Assembly (NCBI GenBank): GCA_003210915.1
Contig: QCUA01000006.1
Location: 1 to 50,763, forward strand
Length of the DNA stretch: 50,763 bases
DNA from: Prochlorococcus sp. AG-676-L21
Lineage (GTDB): Bacteria; Cyanobacteriota; Cyanobacteriia; PCC-6307; Cyanobiaceae
Direction of reading: 5' to 3'
Shown: positions 17,991-26,087 of the stretch, piece by piece
How positions within the stretch are numbered: position 1 is the stretch's first letter
Layout of the letters: every line of letters begins with the position of its first letter
Position numbers and translations under genes: made by a program
Notes under the pieces: generated by a model
Databases searched by the model: none
What the model was told of the DNA's origin: nothing
The model's input: only the letters and a program-made list of their open reading frames with translations

Positions 17991-18167
17991 TTGAGCTTTA
18001 TCAAACCAATTACTACAGAATTTAATCGAAGCAATTGCTATAAACACTCAGCTAAATATATAGGTCATTTAATTTTTATAATATGCGTATTTTTTGTAAT
18101 TGGATTCTTAATTTCACCATTAGGTCTCTTAGCTTTATCAAAATATTGTCTTTTTAATTTCAAATAA
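17991..18167 (+). CDS. Small hypothetical membrane peptide
   Basis: From TTG at 17991 the frame gives 58 residues: a polar N-terminus (TTEFNRSNCYKHSAKY) and one hydrophobic helix (HLIFIICVFFVIGFLI) followed by LGLLALSKYC. The composition is that of a real single-span protein. The open frame continues 5' to a TAA preceded directly by ATG, so the original start may have been lost by a mutation. The 3' end overlaps the pseudogene on the other strand by 30 bp. No family is recognised. Confidence 0.5.
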   Translation: MSFIKPITTEFNRSNCYKHSAKYIGHLIFIICVFFVIGFLISPLGLLALSKYCLFNFK

Positions 18168-18381
18168 AAGTTTTTTAAGGTTTCTTGGCTTTGGTTGTGG
18201 GTTAAGTAATTCGCAAGCCACCTTAAAAGGAACCTTAAGGCCCTTTAATATTAATTCCCTTACATCATTTTTACTCTCTTCATAAGATTCTGCATAAGCA
18301 ATCCATAGACCCTGACTTTTAGATTTAATTTTCTTTTCACTATTATCCTTAGTGATCTTATAAGTCTATGCTAAAGGTCAT
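18138..18381 (-). pseudogene. Frameshifted small protein gene
   Basis: A well-placed AGGA ribosome binding site precedes ATG at 18381, giving MTFSIDL then stop. One base off, the frame continues openly: YKITKDNSEKK, then SQGLWIAYAESYEES, DVRELILKGLKVPF, CELLNPQPKPRN and a stop at 18138. The continuation has no start codon of its own and has strong coding character, unlike the surrounding DNA. The total of 244 nt (not a multiple of three) fits one extra base near codon 7. Restored length is about 80 residues. I do not know the family. A sequencing error is the alternative to true decay. Confidence 0.6.
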
Positions 18382-18530
18382 TTCCTTTTGTAAATTAAAT
18401 CGTGTAAGTCTTTAATTCATGTTTTTATGTCTAGAGAATTTTGTTGTATAAATTCGATAGATGTTAAGATTGATACTCGAGGGTTTTCATATTGTAAAAC
18501 GTTATTGATCCTTTGAGTTGTTTGAAGCTT

Positions 18531-18635
18531 TTATAGTTTGCCAGACTTAATGCCTCGAATACTCCATACTTTGCGATTAAACATTCGAACTTTTTTGCGC
18601 AGAATTTGGACCCACTCATCATCTCTGTTGGCCAT
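18531..18635 (-). CDS. Possible 34-residue basic peptide near tRNA-Ala
   Basis: ATG at 18635 gives MANRDDEWVQILRKKVRMFN and continues to RKVWSIRGIKSGKL and stop. It is rich in Arg, Lys and Trp and uses less AT-rich codons than the surroundings. It might be a complete micro-protein or a fragment of a recombinase or other DNA-binding protein. The neighbouring tRNA gene and repeated motif make an integration remnant plausible, but the peptide is too short to prove it. Confidence 0.35.
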   Translation of the reverse strand: MANRDDEWVQILRKKVRMFNRKVWSIRGIKSGKL

Positions 18636-18678
18636 TATCTTTTGTAAATCAATCTTGCGCAAATTATTGCGCAGAATT
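18595..18678. repeat. Iterated TTGCGCA(G)AATT motif beside tRNA-Ala
   Basis: TTGCGCAGAATT occurs at 18595-18606 and again at 18667-18678, each followed by TGG or TTGG. A shorter version, TTGCGCAAATT, is at 18655-18665, and TTGCGCAAAAT recurs past the tRNA at 19255. The core TGCGCA is palindromic and stands out in such AT-rich DNA. Possible roles are recombinase or regulator binding; only the repetition itself is observed. Confidence 0.5.
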
Positions 18679-18772
18679 GGTTATTACAAAAACGGACAAC
18701 ATATGACAACTTGGACACTTGGACAGGTGAGTCTCACTCAAATCGATTGGTAAATAAGAAAAAACTCTTCAT

Positions 18773-18845
18773 GGGGCCATAGCTCAGCTGGTAGAGCACC
18801 TGCATGGCATGCAGGGGGTCAGCGGTTCGAGTCCGCTTGGCTCCA
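18773..18845 (+). tRNA. tRNA-Ala (anticodon GGC)
   Basis: A 73-nt cloverleaf. The acceptor stem GGGGCCA pairs with TGGCTCC and contains the G3-U70 pair that identifies alanine tRNAs. The D arm has AGCTCAGCTGGTAGAGC, the anticodon stem CCTGC/GCAGG encloses ATGGCAT with anticodon GGC, and the T arm contains GGTTCGAGTCC. The 3' CCA is not encoded beyond the terminal CCA formed by the stem and discriminator. tRNA genes are usual integration points for mobile elements in Prochlorococcus. Confidence 0.97.
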
Positions 18846-19332
18846 TCAGTATTTCTACTATCTATTATATCAATTGCTTTGAACTATTTATCAAAGATAA
18901 TTGTAGGTTTTGATAGGGCAAAATGCAGCCACCCTGAGACTAGATAGTATTGCAAATAGGTAAAAATATAATACTCATAATTCTTATAAAATATTCCTAA
19001 AATCCTCTACAAAAAGAATTCCAAAAATTATGTAAGAGTTAATAATTTTTTAATTGCTCTAATATTTATAAGTTGGATTTTTTGTTTAGAAAATTAATTT
19101 AGATTTGATAATCGATTATATTTAAACTTAAAATACTTTTAGAGTTTGAATATTCAGTTTTTTAATTTTAAATACCCTTAAAGATTAAAAGATACCGATT
19201 TCTTTATTGGAATAATTTTAAGAGATCAATCACCAACTGAATAAGCAGGTTAGGATTGCGCAAAATGTTAAAAGAAAGAAAGAATTTAAATTTTCTAAAA
19301 GAATTAATTATAAGTTTAACGATATCTTTATT
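18846..19332. other. Intergenic region after tRNA-Ala
   Basis: 487 bp with no confident gene. A minus-strand open frame around 18893-18995 reads LQYYLVSGWLHFALSKP but lacks a proper start. A fourth TTGCGCA-type motif is at 19255. The rest is AT-rich with many stops. Confidence 0.4.
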
Positions 19333-20616
19333 TTAAAAATTCTTTAAATTCTTTTGGTTTAAGAATTCATCAATGATTATTCCAAATGTTTTAGCAGAAA
19401 TTATAAGTATAGGAGGATATACCATTATCAAGTATCGTGACATTGCGACTCCTAAAAGGCTGGGTGCTAAACATATAAAGGCACCTACAAGTGTAATCCA
19501 AAGGCCCGAATAATAAATCTTTTTCCAATAAATAAATATACCAAAAAAGGCTAATAAATTTATAGGGTAAAGTATGAAAATCCCTACAAATACTCTTGCC
19601 ATAGAAGGAAATAAAGATGTGATTCCATAAAGGGCATGTGAATCTCTAATATCGCTTAAACCTCCTACGAAATCAATAACTTTCCAGAGAATTAAATAAA
19701 AGTAGGACTTTATATATTTAAAATCTTCAACGGCGAATGATTCAATTTTATCTCTTATTAATTCTCTCTCTAATCCAAAAAATCTTCCTCCTTCTGAAAC
19801 AAAATTATTAAGAGTAAAAGATAAATAACTTGTGTTTATTTTAAGTTGATAAAAACAATATACTAAACAAAAAGTAAAGACTGAATAAATAATTAGTTTT
19901 TCAGTTTTAGAGAGTTTTATCAGATTTCTTAATGATTTAATATGGATACTTAATCCTATACAAATAACCACAACTATAGAAAAGATTGATCCTGTTGGTC
20001 TAATAGAAGAAACAAATAAAATATTTAACAATAAAAATACTATTGTTAATGGTATTTTTATTCCAAATTCAGAAGAATTAAATATATTACTTTTTGAAAT
20101 TATATATAGAAAAAAAGCCACGCCTAATGTTATATAAATGGTGATTCCGCCACTTATACAATAAAAAATAGTATAGGGACATAGGACAAAAATCCAAGAG
20201 GCAATATTAGCAGTCCTTTTATCAAATATTATATTTGCAGATTTATCTATAAAAAATAAAGATCCTATTGCACATAAACTTGCTAAAAATATTACAGATG
20301 TATTCCAAGCTATTGAGGATAAACCTAATTGACTAGTAATAAATGCTAAACAATTAAGTATTAAAGGGTAAAGAAAACTACCTTTTAGTCCTGATTCTCC
20401 ATAACCATAATTACTACTATTATCTTGAAAATAAAAGCTCCTATCACCAATAGCTAAAAAATCTGCACCAAGACCAATAGTTTTTGAAGAAATTGGAGTT
20501 GGTATTGGGTGAAAAAAAGTATAAACATAAAATATAGTTAATATTATTAAAAAAAATATTAATGGATATTTAATACTTTCACTAAATATCCTTTTATTGA
20601 TATTTCCCTTTTGCAT
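19333..20616 (-). CDS. Polytopic membrane protein, possible GT-C-like glycosyltransferase
   Basis: 427 residues with about ten TM helices and short loops. The first extracytoplasmic loop contains GADFLAIGDRSFYF and then YGYGESGLKGSFLYPLI, which has the general form of GT-C enzymes (an acidic residue in the first loop, then a helix with P-L). I see no exact family motif. It is divergently transcribed from a GT2 gene, 67 bp away, and a role in lipid-linked sugar transfer or polymer assembly is inferred from this context only. Confidence 0.6.
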   Translation of the reverse strand: MQKGNINKRIFSESIKYPLIFFLIILTIFYVYTFFHPIPTPISSKTIGLGADFLAIGDRSFYFQDNSSNYGYGESGLKGSFLYPLILNCLAFITSQLGLSSIAWNTSVIFLASLCAIGSLFFIDKSANIIFDKRTANIASWIFVLCPYTIFYCISGGITIYITLGVAFFLYIISKSNIFNSSEFGIKIPLTIVFLLLNILFVSSIRPTGSIFSIVVVICIGLSIHIKSLRNLIKLSKTEKLIIYSVFTFCLVYCFYQLKINTSYLSFTLNNFVSEGGRFFGLERELIRDKIESFAVEDFKYIKSYFYLILWKVIDFVGGLSDIRDSHALYGITSLFPSMARVFVGIFILYPINLLAFFGIFIYWKKIYYSGLWITLVGAFICLAPSLLGVAMSRYLIMVYPPILIISAKTFGIIIDEFLNQKNLKNF

Positions 20617-20683
20617 AATTTTTACAAAAACTTTTAATTGGTATAGTATAAATATAAAAAGAATAAGTAAAAAAAATATATTA

Positions 20684-21712
20684 ATGAAGCCAATTATAGG
20701 TATTGTTATTCCCTGTTACAAAGCTAATGGATTAATAAATTCAGTTATTGAGAAAATAATAAATACAAGTAATAAAATTAATGATATTGCAAAGATAAAA
20801 ATTTATTTAATTAATGATTGTTGTCCAAATAATAGTTGGCGAGAGGTGGATGAAAAATTCGATGTTAAGATAATTCATCACTCTAAAAATCTTGGAGTGG
20901 GTTTTGCCTCTAAATCAGGATTTTATGCAGCATTAAAAGATAACTGTAATGCTGTTGTTAAAGTAGATGCAGATGGTCAGCATCCTCCTGAATATTTAGC
21001 TGAAATAATACCATTCTTAATTTTAAGACCATACAATGAAATGTTCTTGCTTAAAGGCTCTAGATATTGTTTTAGAAACAGATTTACCAAGATACCTATA
21101 ATGAGAAGAATGGGATCATTAATTTTGGAACCAGTTGCAAGGGTTGGTTTGAATTGTAGAGGATTGACTGATATTGCAAATGGATTTATCGCAACAAACT
21201 CTTTGACCTTAAACTACTTACTTTCAATAAATACAAATACACAAATTTTTTCAAGATATCTCTTTGAGAGTAGCTTTCTTGAAAAAAGCTGTTCGCTTAA
21301 ATGTCAAATATATCAATTCCCTATGGCAGCAAATTATGGAAAAAAATGGATAAGCTCTATGGAAAGTAATAAAATGATTTTTCCAATTTTAAGCTTTTGG
21401 TTTAAAACAATTTGTAGAAGAATATTTAATCAATATTTATTTAACTTAAATCTTGGAACTTTGTTACTATCTACATTCTTTTTGGCAATTTCTTATGTGA
21501 TTTATACTTTTTTTTACACAATAAGCCCAAGTATATCTTCTGGAATATTTGTAAGTGCTGGAATAGCAGCATCTTTTACAAGTATGATTACAATTTCCTT
21601 AATATGTCTTTGTCTTTTCTTCTTTTATGATTATACATCCGGTAAAAGAATAAAAATTGTAAATTTTAGATATTATCTCGAAGATATTCTTTTGGCGAAA
21701 GTTAATGATTAG
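20684..21712 (+). CDS. Membrane-anchored GT2 glycosyltransferase, polyprenyl-phosphate type
   Basis: The GT-A fold begins IIGIVIPCYKANG, followed by LINDCCPNNSW, HHSKNLGVGFASKSGF and the metal site DADGQHPPEYL (95-105), with LKGSRY after it. The C-terminus has two TM helices (around 265-290 and 300-325), as in DPM1/GtrB relatives. The ATG at 20684 (MKPIIGIV) is preferred over an in-frame TTG at 20597 whose 29 extra residues lie in the divergent promoter region. Donor and acceptor are unknown. Divergent from the membrane protein gene at 19333-20616. Confidence 0.87.
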   Translation: MKPIIGIVIPCYKANGLINSVIEKIINTSNKINDIAKIKIYLINDCCPNNSWREVDEKFDVKIIHHSKNLGVGFASKSGFYAALKDNCNAVVKVDADGQHPPEYLAEIIPFLILRPYNEMFLLKGSRYCFRNRFTKIPIMRRMGSLILEPVARVGLNCRGLTDIANGFIATNSLTLNYLLSINTNTQIFSRYLFESSFLEKSCSLKCQIYQFPMAANYGKKWISSMESNKMIFPILSFWFKTICRRIFNQYLFNLNLGTLLLSTFFLAISYVIYTFFYTISPSISSGIFVSAGIAASFTSMITISLICLCLFFFYDYTSGKRIKIVNFRYYLEDILLAKVND

Positions 21713-21734
21713 TTATGGATAAAAAATGTAAATA

Positions 21735-22071
21735 TTTCGTCCTTGGGTTAATTATATTTCTATAGCTGAATAGCATACTTGGAAAGTCAAAAAGATTTCT
21801 GTAAAACCTTATCAGTCATTATCATTACAAATGCATGACCATAGATCAGAATATTGGGTTATTATAAGTGGCATTGCAAAAGTAGAAATTGACAAAAAAT
21901 AATAATTTTAAAAGCCAACCAAAGTGCCTATATCCCTCCGAGATATAGGCATAGATTTTCTATAATGGTGAATCGCTTTTAGTATTAATTGAAGTACAAA
22001 GTGGAAACTATTTAGGGGAAGACGATATTTTCAGATATGAAGATATTTTTGGAAGAATCACTCCAGATTAA
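21735..22071 (+). pseudogene. manC: Remnant of mannose-1-phosphate guanylyltransferase/phosphomannose isomerase (ManC/AlgA) C-terminal cupin
   Basis: Translating all three plus frames gives consecutive pieces of the type II isomerase cupin. First FRPWVNYISIAE then stop, VKKISVKPYQSLSLQMHDHR, SEYWVIISGIAKVEI and stop. After a shift, ILKANQSAYIPPRYRHRF; after another, LIEVQSGNYLGEDDIFRYED-IFGR and stop. The order and spacing follow the functional family (RPWG-x-Y, KPG-x-x-LSLQ-x-H-x-HR, EHW, YIP-x-x-xRHR, LIEVQ-x-G-x-YLGEDDI). At least two frameshifts and two stops are present. The nucleotidyltransferase domain is not visible upstream. A perfect 10-bp inverted repeat (21925-21934 with 21942-21951) falls in the YIPPRYRHR codons. 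Confidence 0.88.
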
Positions 22072-22209
22072 GAATAAATTGCAATAAGCCTTACATTTCT
22101 TACTAATTATTTTTTTCAAAGTAAATAAGTATTCTTTTAAAATAGTTCAGTAACTAATTATTATTTAAAGTTTTTTGAAAAAAATCAATAGAAATACGTG
22201 AAATAATTT

Positions 22210-24348
22210 TCATCTTGGCATTGCGGCAATATTGCCTCCATCCACGGTTAAAATTGAACCAGTCGTTTTTTTCAATTTAGATAAATATAAAAAAGCTTTA
22301 GCAACATCATTTGCTTTTACTTCAGAATTTAAAAGATTGCCTGACATATATTCTTCTTCGGTTAATCCTCTTGATTTGGCTCTATTCTTTATCATCTCAC
22401 TATTTAGTAAACCTGATTTTATTCTATCTGCATTAACGCAATTGGATCTAACTCCATTATGTCCTTCCTCTAAAGCATACTGCTTCATTAAAGCTAAAAG
22501 GGCTGATTTGGAAATACCATATGCGCCAAAACCTTTACCTGGGTTTAAAGCTTGCTTACTAACATTATACAAAAGTTGTCCTCCTAAAAGATCTTTATTA
22601 TTTTGATTAAAATAATCTTGAGATTTAAAAATTTTTAAGGATTGCTGAGATAAATAATGATGTGATAGTAAATTTATACTGAGACTTTTCAATAATATCT
22701 CATCATTCATCTCATAAAGTTCTCCTGGGAGAGCTATTCCAGCATTAGATATTAAAATGTCGACCCCACCATATTTAAGAATAATTTCCTTAAATGCTTT
22801 CTCAATTTCTTCCCTAGAAGTGAGATCACATTCTATAGCTAAGGCATTTTCGCCACACATTTTTGCTGTCTCTTTTGCTGTAATAATGTTTTTATCAATA
22901 CATACAATTTCGGCCCCACTTTTGTAAAAAACTTTAGAAATCGCTGAGCCAATTGTACCTCCCGCACCAGTAACTATTACTACCTTTCCAGAATTTACAG
23001 GATCTTTTTGGATTCCCAATTTAGCTTGCTCTAAGCTCCAGTACTCTAAATCAAAAGTATCTTGTTCATTAACAGGTCTGAATTCTCCAAATGATTCTGC
23101 AGATAGCAATGTTTCTATCCAAACTTGTCCAATATCAGCAGCCACACAAGCAGATTTTTTCGAATTCCCAATTGCTATCATTCCAAACTTCGGAATTATT
23201 ATTAGCCTTGGTAAAGGGTCAAGATGTTTCTTTATTTTGCCAACTCTTTGATTATTGAATTCAAAATAATGTTGGTATTCTCTCATATATTTTTTTAGGG
23301 ATTCTTTCGTGCGTTTTAACCAGTCATGCATTTTATTTTTTTCAGAATCAAAATTAAAATTAGGTATTTCATCTAAAATTAGAGGACTTGCTTTGGTCCT
23401 AATTACATGATCTGGAGTTGCAACTCCTCTAGTAGATAATTCAATTAAATTACTTAATTTAGAAAACTCTATAATTTTTTGATCATTCCGTATTTCAAAA
23501 ATACATCTTTTAAAAGCACCATTTTTAACTAGTTCTCCTGATATTAAACCTCTTAAATATGGAATTATTTTGTAGTTATCGTTTTTATTAAAATCTAGTT
23601 TTCTTGAAGAAATTAAATCAAGTTTTATTTGCCTTGGTATAGCTTGTTCTGCTTTATTAACAACTTCTATCATTCTTGAATAACTCTCTTTCGCATTTTC
23701 CCCAAAAGTAAAAACTCCATGCTTCAGTAAGATCATGCCTTTTAATTTTTCTTGCTTAGAGCTTATATTTGATTTAAATTTCTCATGCATTTCATAAGCT
23801 AATTTTGCTAAATCATATCCCGGCATTACATAAGGAACAATAACCATTTCTTTACCAAAAATTTTCAAACAAACCTTATCTGCATCTGGTTGGTTAGCTA
23901 ATGATAATAGAGCTATCGAATGGGTATGATCTATGAATTTATAAGGTAGAAAGGCATGCAAAAGTGTTTCAACTGAGGGATTAGGTGATTTAGGGTCTAT
24001 TAAGTTTTTTCTTTGAATTGCTACCATATCCTCGTCTGTTAAAGAAGTGAGATTTTTTAGTTTTAAAAGTGGTGTCAATTCAACAGCTGGATGCCCTTCA
24101 GGCTCAATAGTAGCTAAATCCCATCCACTTCCTTTTACGCATAGGACATTTATATTTTCTCCAAATAAATTCTTTGTTACTGTTTTTACTGAAGTATTAC
24201 CTCCCCCGTGTAGAACCATTTCTGGTTCAGAACCTAAAAGACGAGCAGAATATGTTCTTAAAGCTAAATCTTTATTAACTCCTTTAAGTTTATATTTATC
24301 GATTAATTTTTCTGCATCATTATCAGACCACTTATTAGTACAAACCAT
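22210..24348 (-). CDS. Class II aldolase / short-chain dehydrogenase fusion, candidate methylthioribulose-1-phosphate aldolase
   Basis: 712 residues. Residues 20-430 form a class II aldolase (RhaD-like) domain: HGGGNTSVK (47-55), the GSGWDLA loop, E127 in the VETLLHAF helix, zinc ligands H141 and H143 in DHTHS, and H210 in KHGVFTFG. Residues 455-712 form an SDR domain with TGAGGTIG (461-468), SNAG (535-538) and Y611-x3-K615 in YGISKS. The architecture is usually annotated rhamnulose-1-phosphate aldolase/dehydrogenase. Here it is 47 bp downstream of mtnA, with apt and mtnP beyond, so 5-methylthioribulose-1-phosphate (or 5-deoxyribulose-1-phosphate) is a better substrate guess. The SDR part would process the released aldehyde. 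All catalytic residues look intact. Confidence 0.88.
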   Translation of the reverse strand: MVCTNKWSDNDAEKLIDKYKLKGVNKDLALRTYSARLLGSEPEMVLHGGGNTSVKTVTKNLFGENINVLCVKGSGWDLATIEPEGHPAVELTPLLKLKNLTSLTDEDMVAIQRKNLIDPKSPNPSVETLLHAFLPYKFIDHTHSIALLSLANQPDADKVCLKIFGKEMVIVPYVMPGYDLAKLAYEMHEKFKSNISSKQEKLKGMILLKHGVFTFGENAKESYSRMIEVVNKAEQAIPRQIKLDLISSRKLDFNKNDNYKIIPYLRGLISGELVKNGAFKRCIFEIRNDQKIIEFSKLSNLIELSTRGVATPDHVIRTKASPLILDEIPNFNFDSEKNKMHDWLKRTKESLKKYMREYQHYFEFNNQRVGKIKKHLDPLPRLIIIPKFGMIAIGNSKKSACVAADIGQVWIETLLSAESFGEFRPVNEQDTFDLEYWSLEQAKLGIQKDPVNSGKVVIVTGAGGTIGSAISKVFYKSGAEIVCIDKNIITAKETAKMCGENALAIECDLTSREEIEKAFKEIILKYGGVDILISNAGIALPGELYEMNDEILLKSLSINLLSHHYLSQQSLKIFKSQDYFNQNNKDLLGGQLLYNVSKQALNPGKGFGAYGISKSALLALMKQYALEEGHNGVRSNCVNADRIKSGLLNSEMIKNRAKSRGLTEEEYMSGNLLNSEVKANDVAKAFLYLSKLKKTTGSILTVDGGNIAAMPR

Positions 24349-24395
24349 TTTTTTTTGAAATTAGTTTTTATTTTACATTAATTTGCACAATAGAA

Positions 24396-25493
24396 TTAGC
24401 CATAAAGAGATTTTAAAGATTCCTTATTTGCTTTACAAATCCCTTTTTCAGTTATTAATCCTGTAATAAATTTTGAGGGAGTAACATCAAAAGCAGGATT
24501 ATATGATTTACTTCCTATGGGGGTAATTCTTATCGTTTCCATTTTTCCCTTATTATTAAGACCTCTCAAAAAATCTATTTCTTCTTCAGATCTCTCCTCA
24601 ATGGGGATAGTATTAACTCCATTTTCTAAACTCCAATCTATTGTTGAAACTGGCAAGGCAGCAAAAAAAGGAATATTATTTTCATAAGCAGCTAAAGCTT
24701 TAAGATAAGTGCCTATTTTATTACATACGTCTCCATTAGAAGTTGTCCTATCACTTCCAACTATAACCATATCAACCAAATTATTCTGCATTAAATATCC
24801 TCCTGCATTATCTACAATTACAGAATATGGTATTCCTTCACTTTGAAGTTCATAAGCAGTAAGACTTGCTCCTTGATTTCTTGGCCTGGTTTCATCAACC
24901 CATACGTGAATATTCAAATTTTCTCTATGTGCTTTGTAAATTGGAGCCAAAGCAGTTCCCCAATCAACTGTTGCAAGCCATCCAGCATTACAGTGGGTTA
25001 GGATATTAATATTTTTTATTTTATTTTTCTTTTCGAAATATTTTTTTTTAAAAATATCTTTTATTACTTTCAGACCATTATCTCCAATCTTTGAACACAT
25101 TTCTATATCTTCTAATTCAATAGCTTTAGCCTCTTTAATAGCAAAACTAAATCTCTCACTTTTTTCTATTCTGGCAACTTTATTGTAAATTCTATCAATA
25201 GCCCAGCTAAGATTCACCGCTGTTGGTCGCGCGGATTTCAAATAATTTGAACATTTTATTAAATTTTTATCGCTTGAATCTTCTTTAATCCCCAATGCGA
25301 ATCCATAGCCGCCAGTCACTCCAATTAGTGGAGCACCTCTAACAATCATATTTTTTATCCCAAAATAAACATCTTTTATATTTCTCATCGTTTTTATTTT
25401 AAATTCATGAGGTAATACTGTTTGATCAATTACTTTGATTTCTAAGTCATCAGTTATCCAAATTGTCTTCCAATCTTTACCATTAATTTTCAT
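24396..25493 (-). CDS. mtnA: S-methyl-5-thioribose-1-phosphate isomerase
   Basis: Converts methylthioribose-1-phosphate to methylthioribulose-1-phosphate. Motifs: VRGAPLIGVTGGYG (51-64), ARPTAVNLSWA, the catalytic cysteine C168 in THCNAGWLATVDWGTALAPI, DETRPRNQG, and the catalytic aspartate D248 in VIVGSDRT. GDVCNKIGTY follows and distinguishes it from eIF2B subunits. The 365-residue length is typical. It lies 9 bp after apt and 47 bp before the aldolase fusion on the same strand, consistent with an operon for MTA salvage. Confidence 0.95.
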   Translation of the reverse strand: MKINGKDWKTIWITDDLEIKVIDQTVLPHEFKIKTMRNIKDVYFGIKNMIVRGAPLIGVTGGYGFALGIKEDSSDKNLIKCSNYLKSARPTAVNLSWAIDRIYNKVARIEKSERFSFAIKEAKAIELEDIEMCSKIGDNGLKVIKDIFKKKYFEKKNKIKNINILTHCNAGWLATVDWGTALAPIYKAHRENLNIHVWVDETRPRNQGASLTAYELQSEGIPYSVIVDNAGGYLMQNNLVDMVIVGSDRTTSNGDVCNKIGTYLKALAAYENNIPFFAALPVSTIDWSLENGVNTIPIEERSEEEIDFLRGLNNKGKMETIRITPIGSKSYNPAFDVTPSKFITGLITEKGICKANKESLKSLYG

Positions 25494-25502
25494 AGCAATG
25501 CC

Positions 25503-26030
25503 TTAAAAACTCACCACGGAATCTACGGGACAATTCAAAATTTTTCTACCTTCTAAATCTAAGAGTTCAACAACAACGACAAGTCCAGTAACTTTTTTTT
25601 TCTCCTCAATAAGCATTTTTTCAACTGAGGAAGCTGTACCACCAGTTGCTAAAAGATCATCGATAATAGAAAAACTATTAAAATCTTTTAAGCCATCTTT
25701 TTGTAAGCAAAGCTCATTAGTGCCATATTCTAATGCATAAGAATTTGTTATTAAATTTCCAGGTAATTTACCTGGTTTCCTTGCAAATAGCAAAGGTTTT
25801 TTTATAAGAAGTGAAAGTGCTGATCCAAAAATAAATCCTCTTGCATCAATAGCTATTATTGCTTCTGAATTAAGTATTGATTCGAAATTTGAAATTTTTT
25901 GGATTAGTTCGTTAAACAAATCAGGGTCCTTTAATATTGTCAAAACATCTCGAAATAAAATCCCTTTTTTAGGGAAATTTGGATAACTTTTAAGGGAGGA
26001 CTTAATCTTTTTTTCTAGTATATTTGTCAT
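25503..26030 (-). CDS. apt: Adenine phosphoribosyltransferase
   Basis: Recycles adenine and PRPP to AMP. I see the FPKKGILFRDV start segment, AIDARGFIFG, FARKPGKLPG and the PRPP loop IIDDLLATGGTA. The ATG at 26030 (MTNILEKK) gives 175 residues, the usual size; the upstream in-frame Met at 26063 lies in the divergent promoter region. In this block it would recycle the adenine released by MtnP. It is divergent from mtnP (57 bp apart) and immediately precedes mtnA. Confidence 0.95.
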   Translation of the reverse strand: MTNILEKKIKSSLKSYPNFPKKGILFRDVLTILKDPDLFNELIQKISNFESILNSEAIIAIDARGFIFGSALSLLIKKPLLFARKPGKLPGNLITNSYALEYGTNELCLQKDGLKDFNSFSIIDDLLATGGTASSVEKMLIEEKKKVTGLVVVVELLDLEGRKILNCPVDSVVSF

Positions 26031-26049
26031 GTTCGTTTTAATACTTGGA

Positions 26050-26058
26050 TGGTATACT
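26050..26058 (+). promoter_or_regulatory. Candidate extended -10 box for mtnP
   Basis: TGGTATACT (TG, one base, TATACT) lies 30 bp upstream of the mtnP ATG in the 57-bp divergent spacer. The GTATAC core is palindromic, so on the minus strand it could also contribute to an apt promoter (TAGTATACC). No -35 box is clear. Confidence 0.4.
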
Positions 26059-26087
26059 ATCACAAAAATTATAATTAAACTTAATCA

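Noticed and set aside
18538..18753. 71-codon plus-strand frame before tRNA-Ala
   Set aside because: Composition looks like an antisense reading of the 34-residue minus-strand frame and spacer; no start signal or family features, and it ends against the tRNA.
21925..21951. Perfect 10-bp inverted repeat considered as a terminator or riboswitch stem
   Set aside because: It falls exactly on the codons for the YIPPRYRHR motif of the manC remnant and has no T-run, so the symmetry is probably a by-product of the coding sequence.
22232..22606. 124-codon plus-strand frame opposite the SDR domain
   Set aside because: Shadow of the aldolase/SDR gene, whose frame carries intact catalytic motifs.
22210..24348. 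Rhamnose catabolism as the role of the aldolase fusion
   Set aside because: This is the default annotation of the architecture, but no rhamnose isomerase, kinase or transporter is near, while three MTA-salvage genes are. Kept as an alternative, not as the call.
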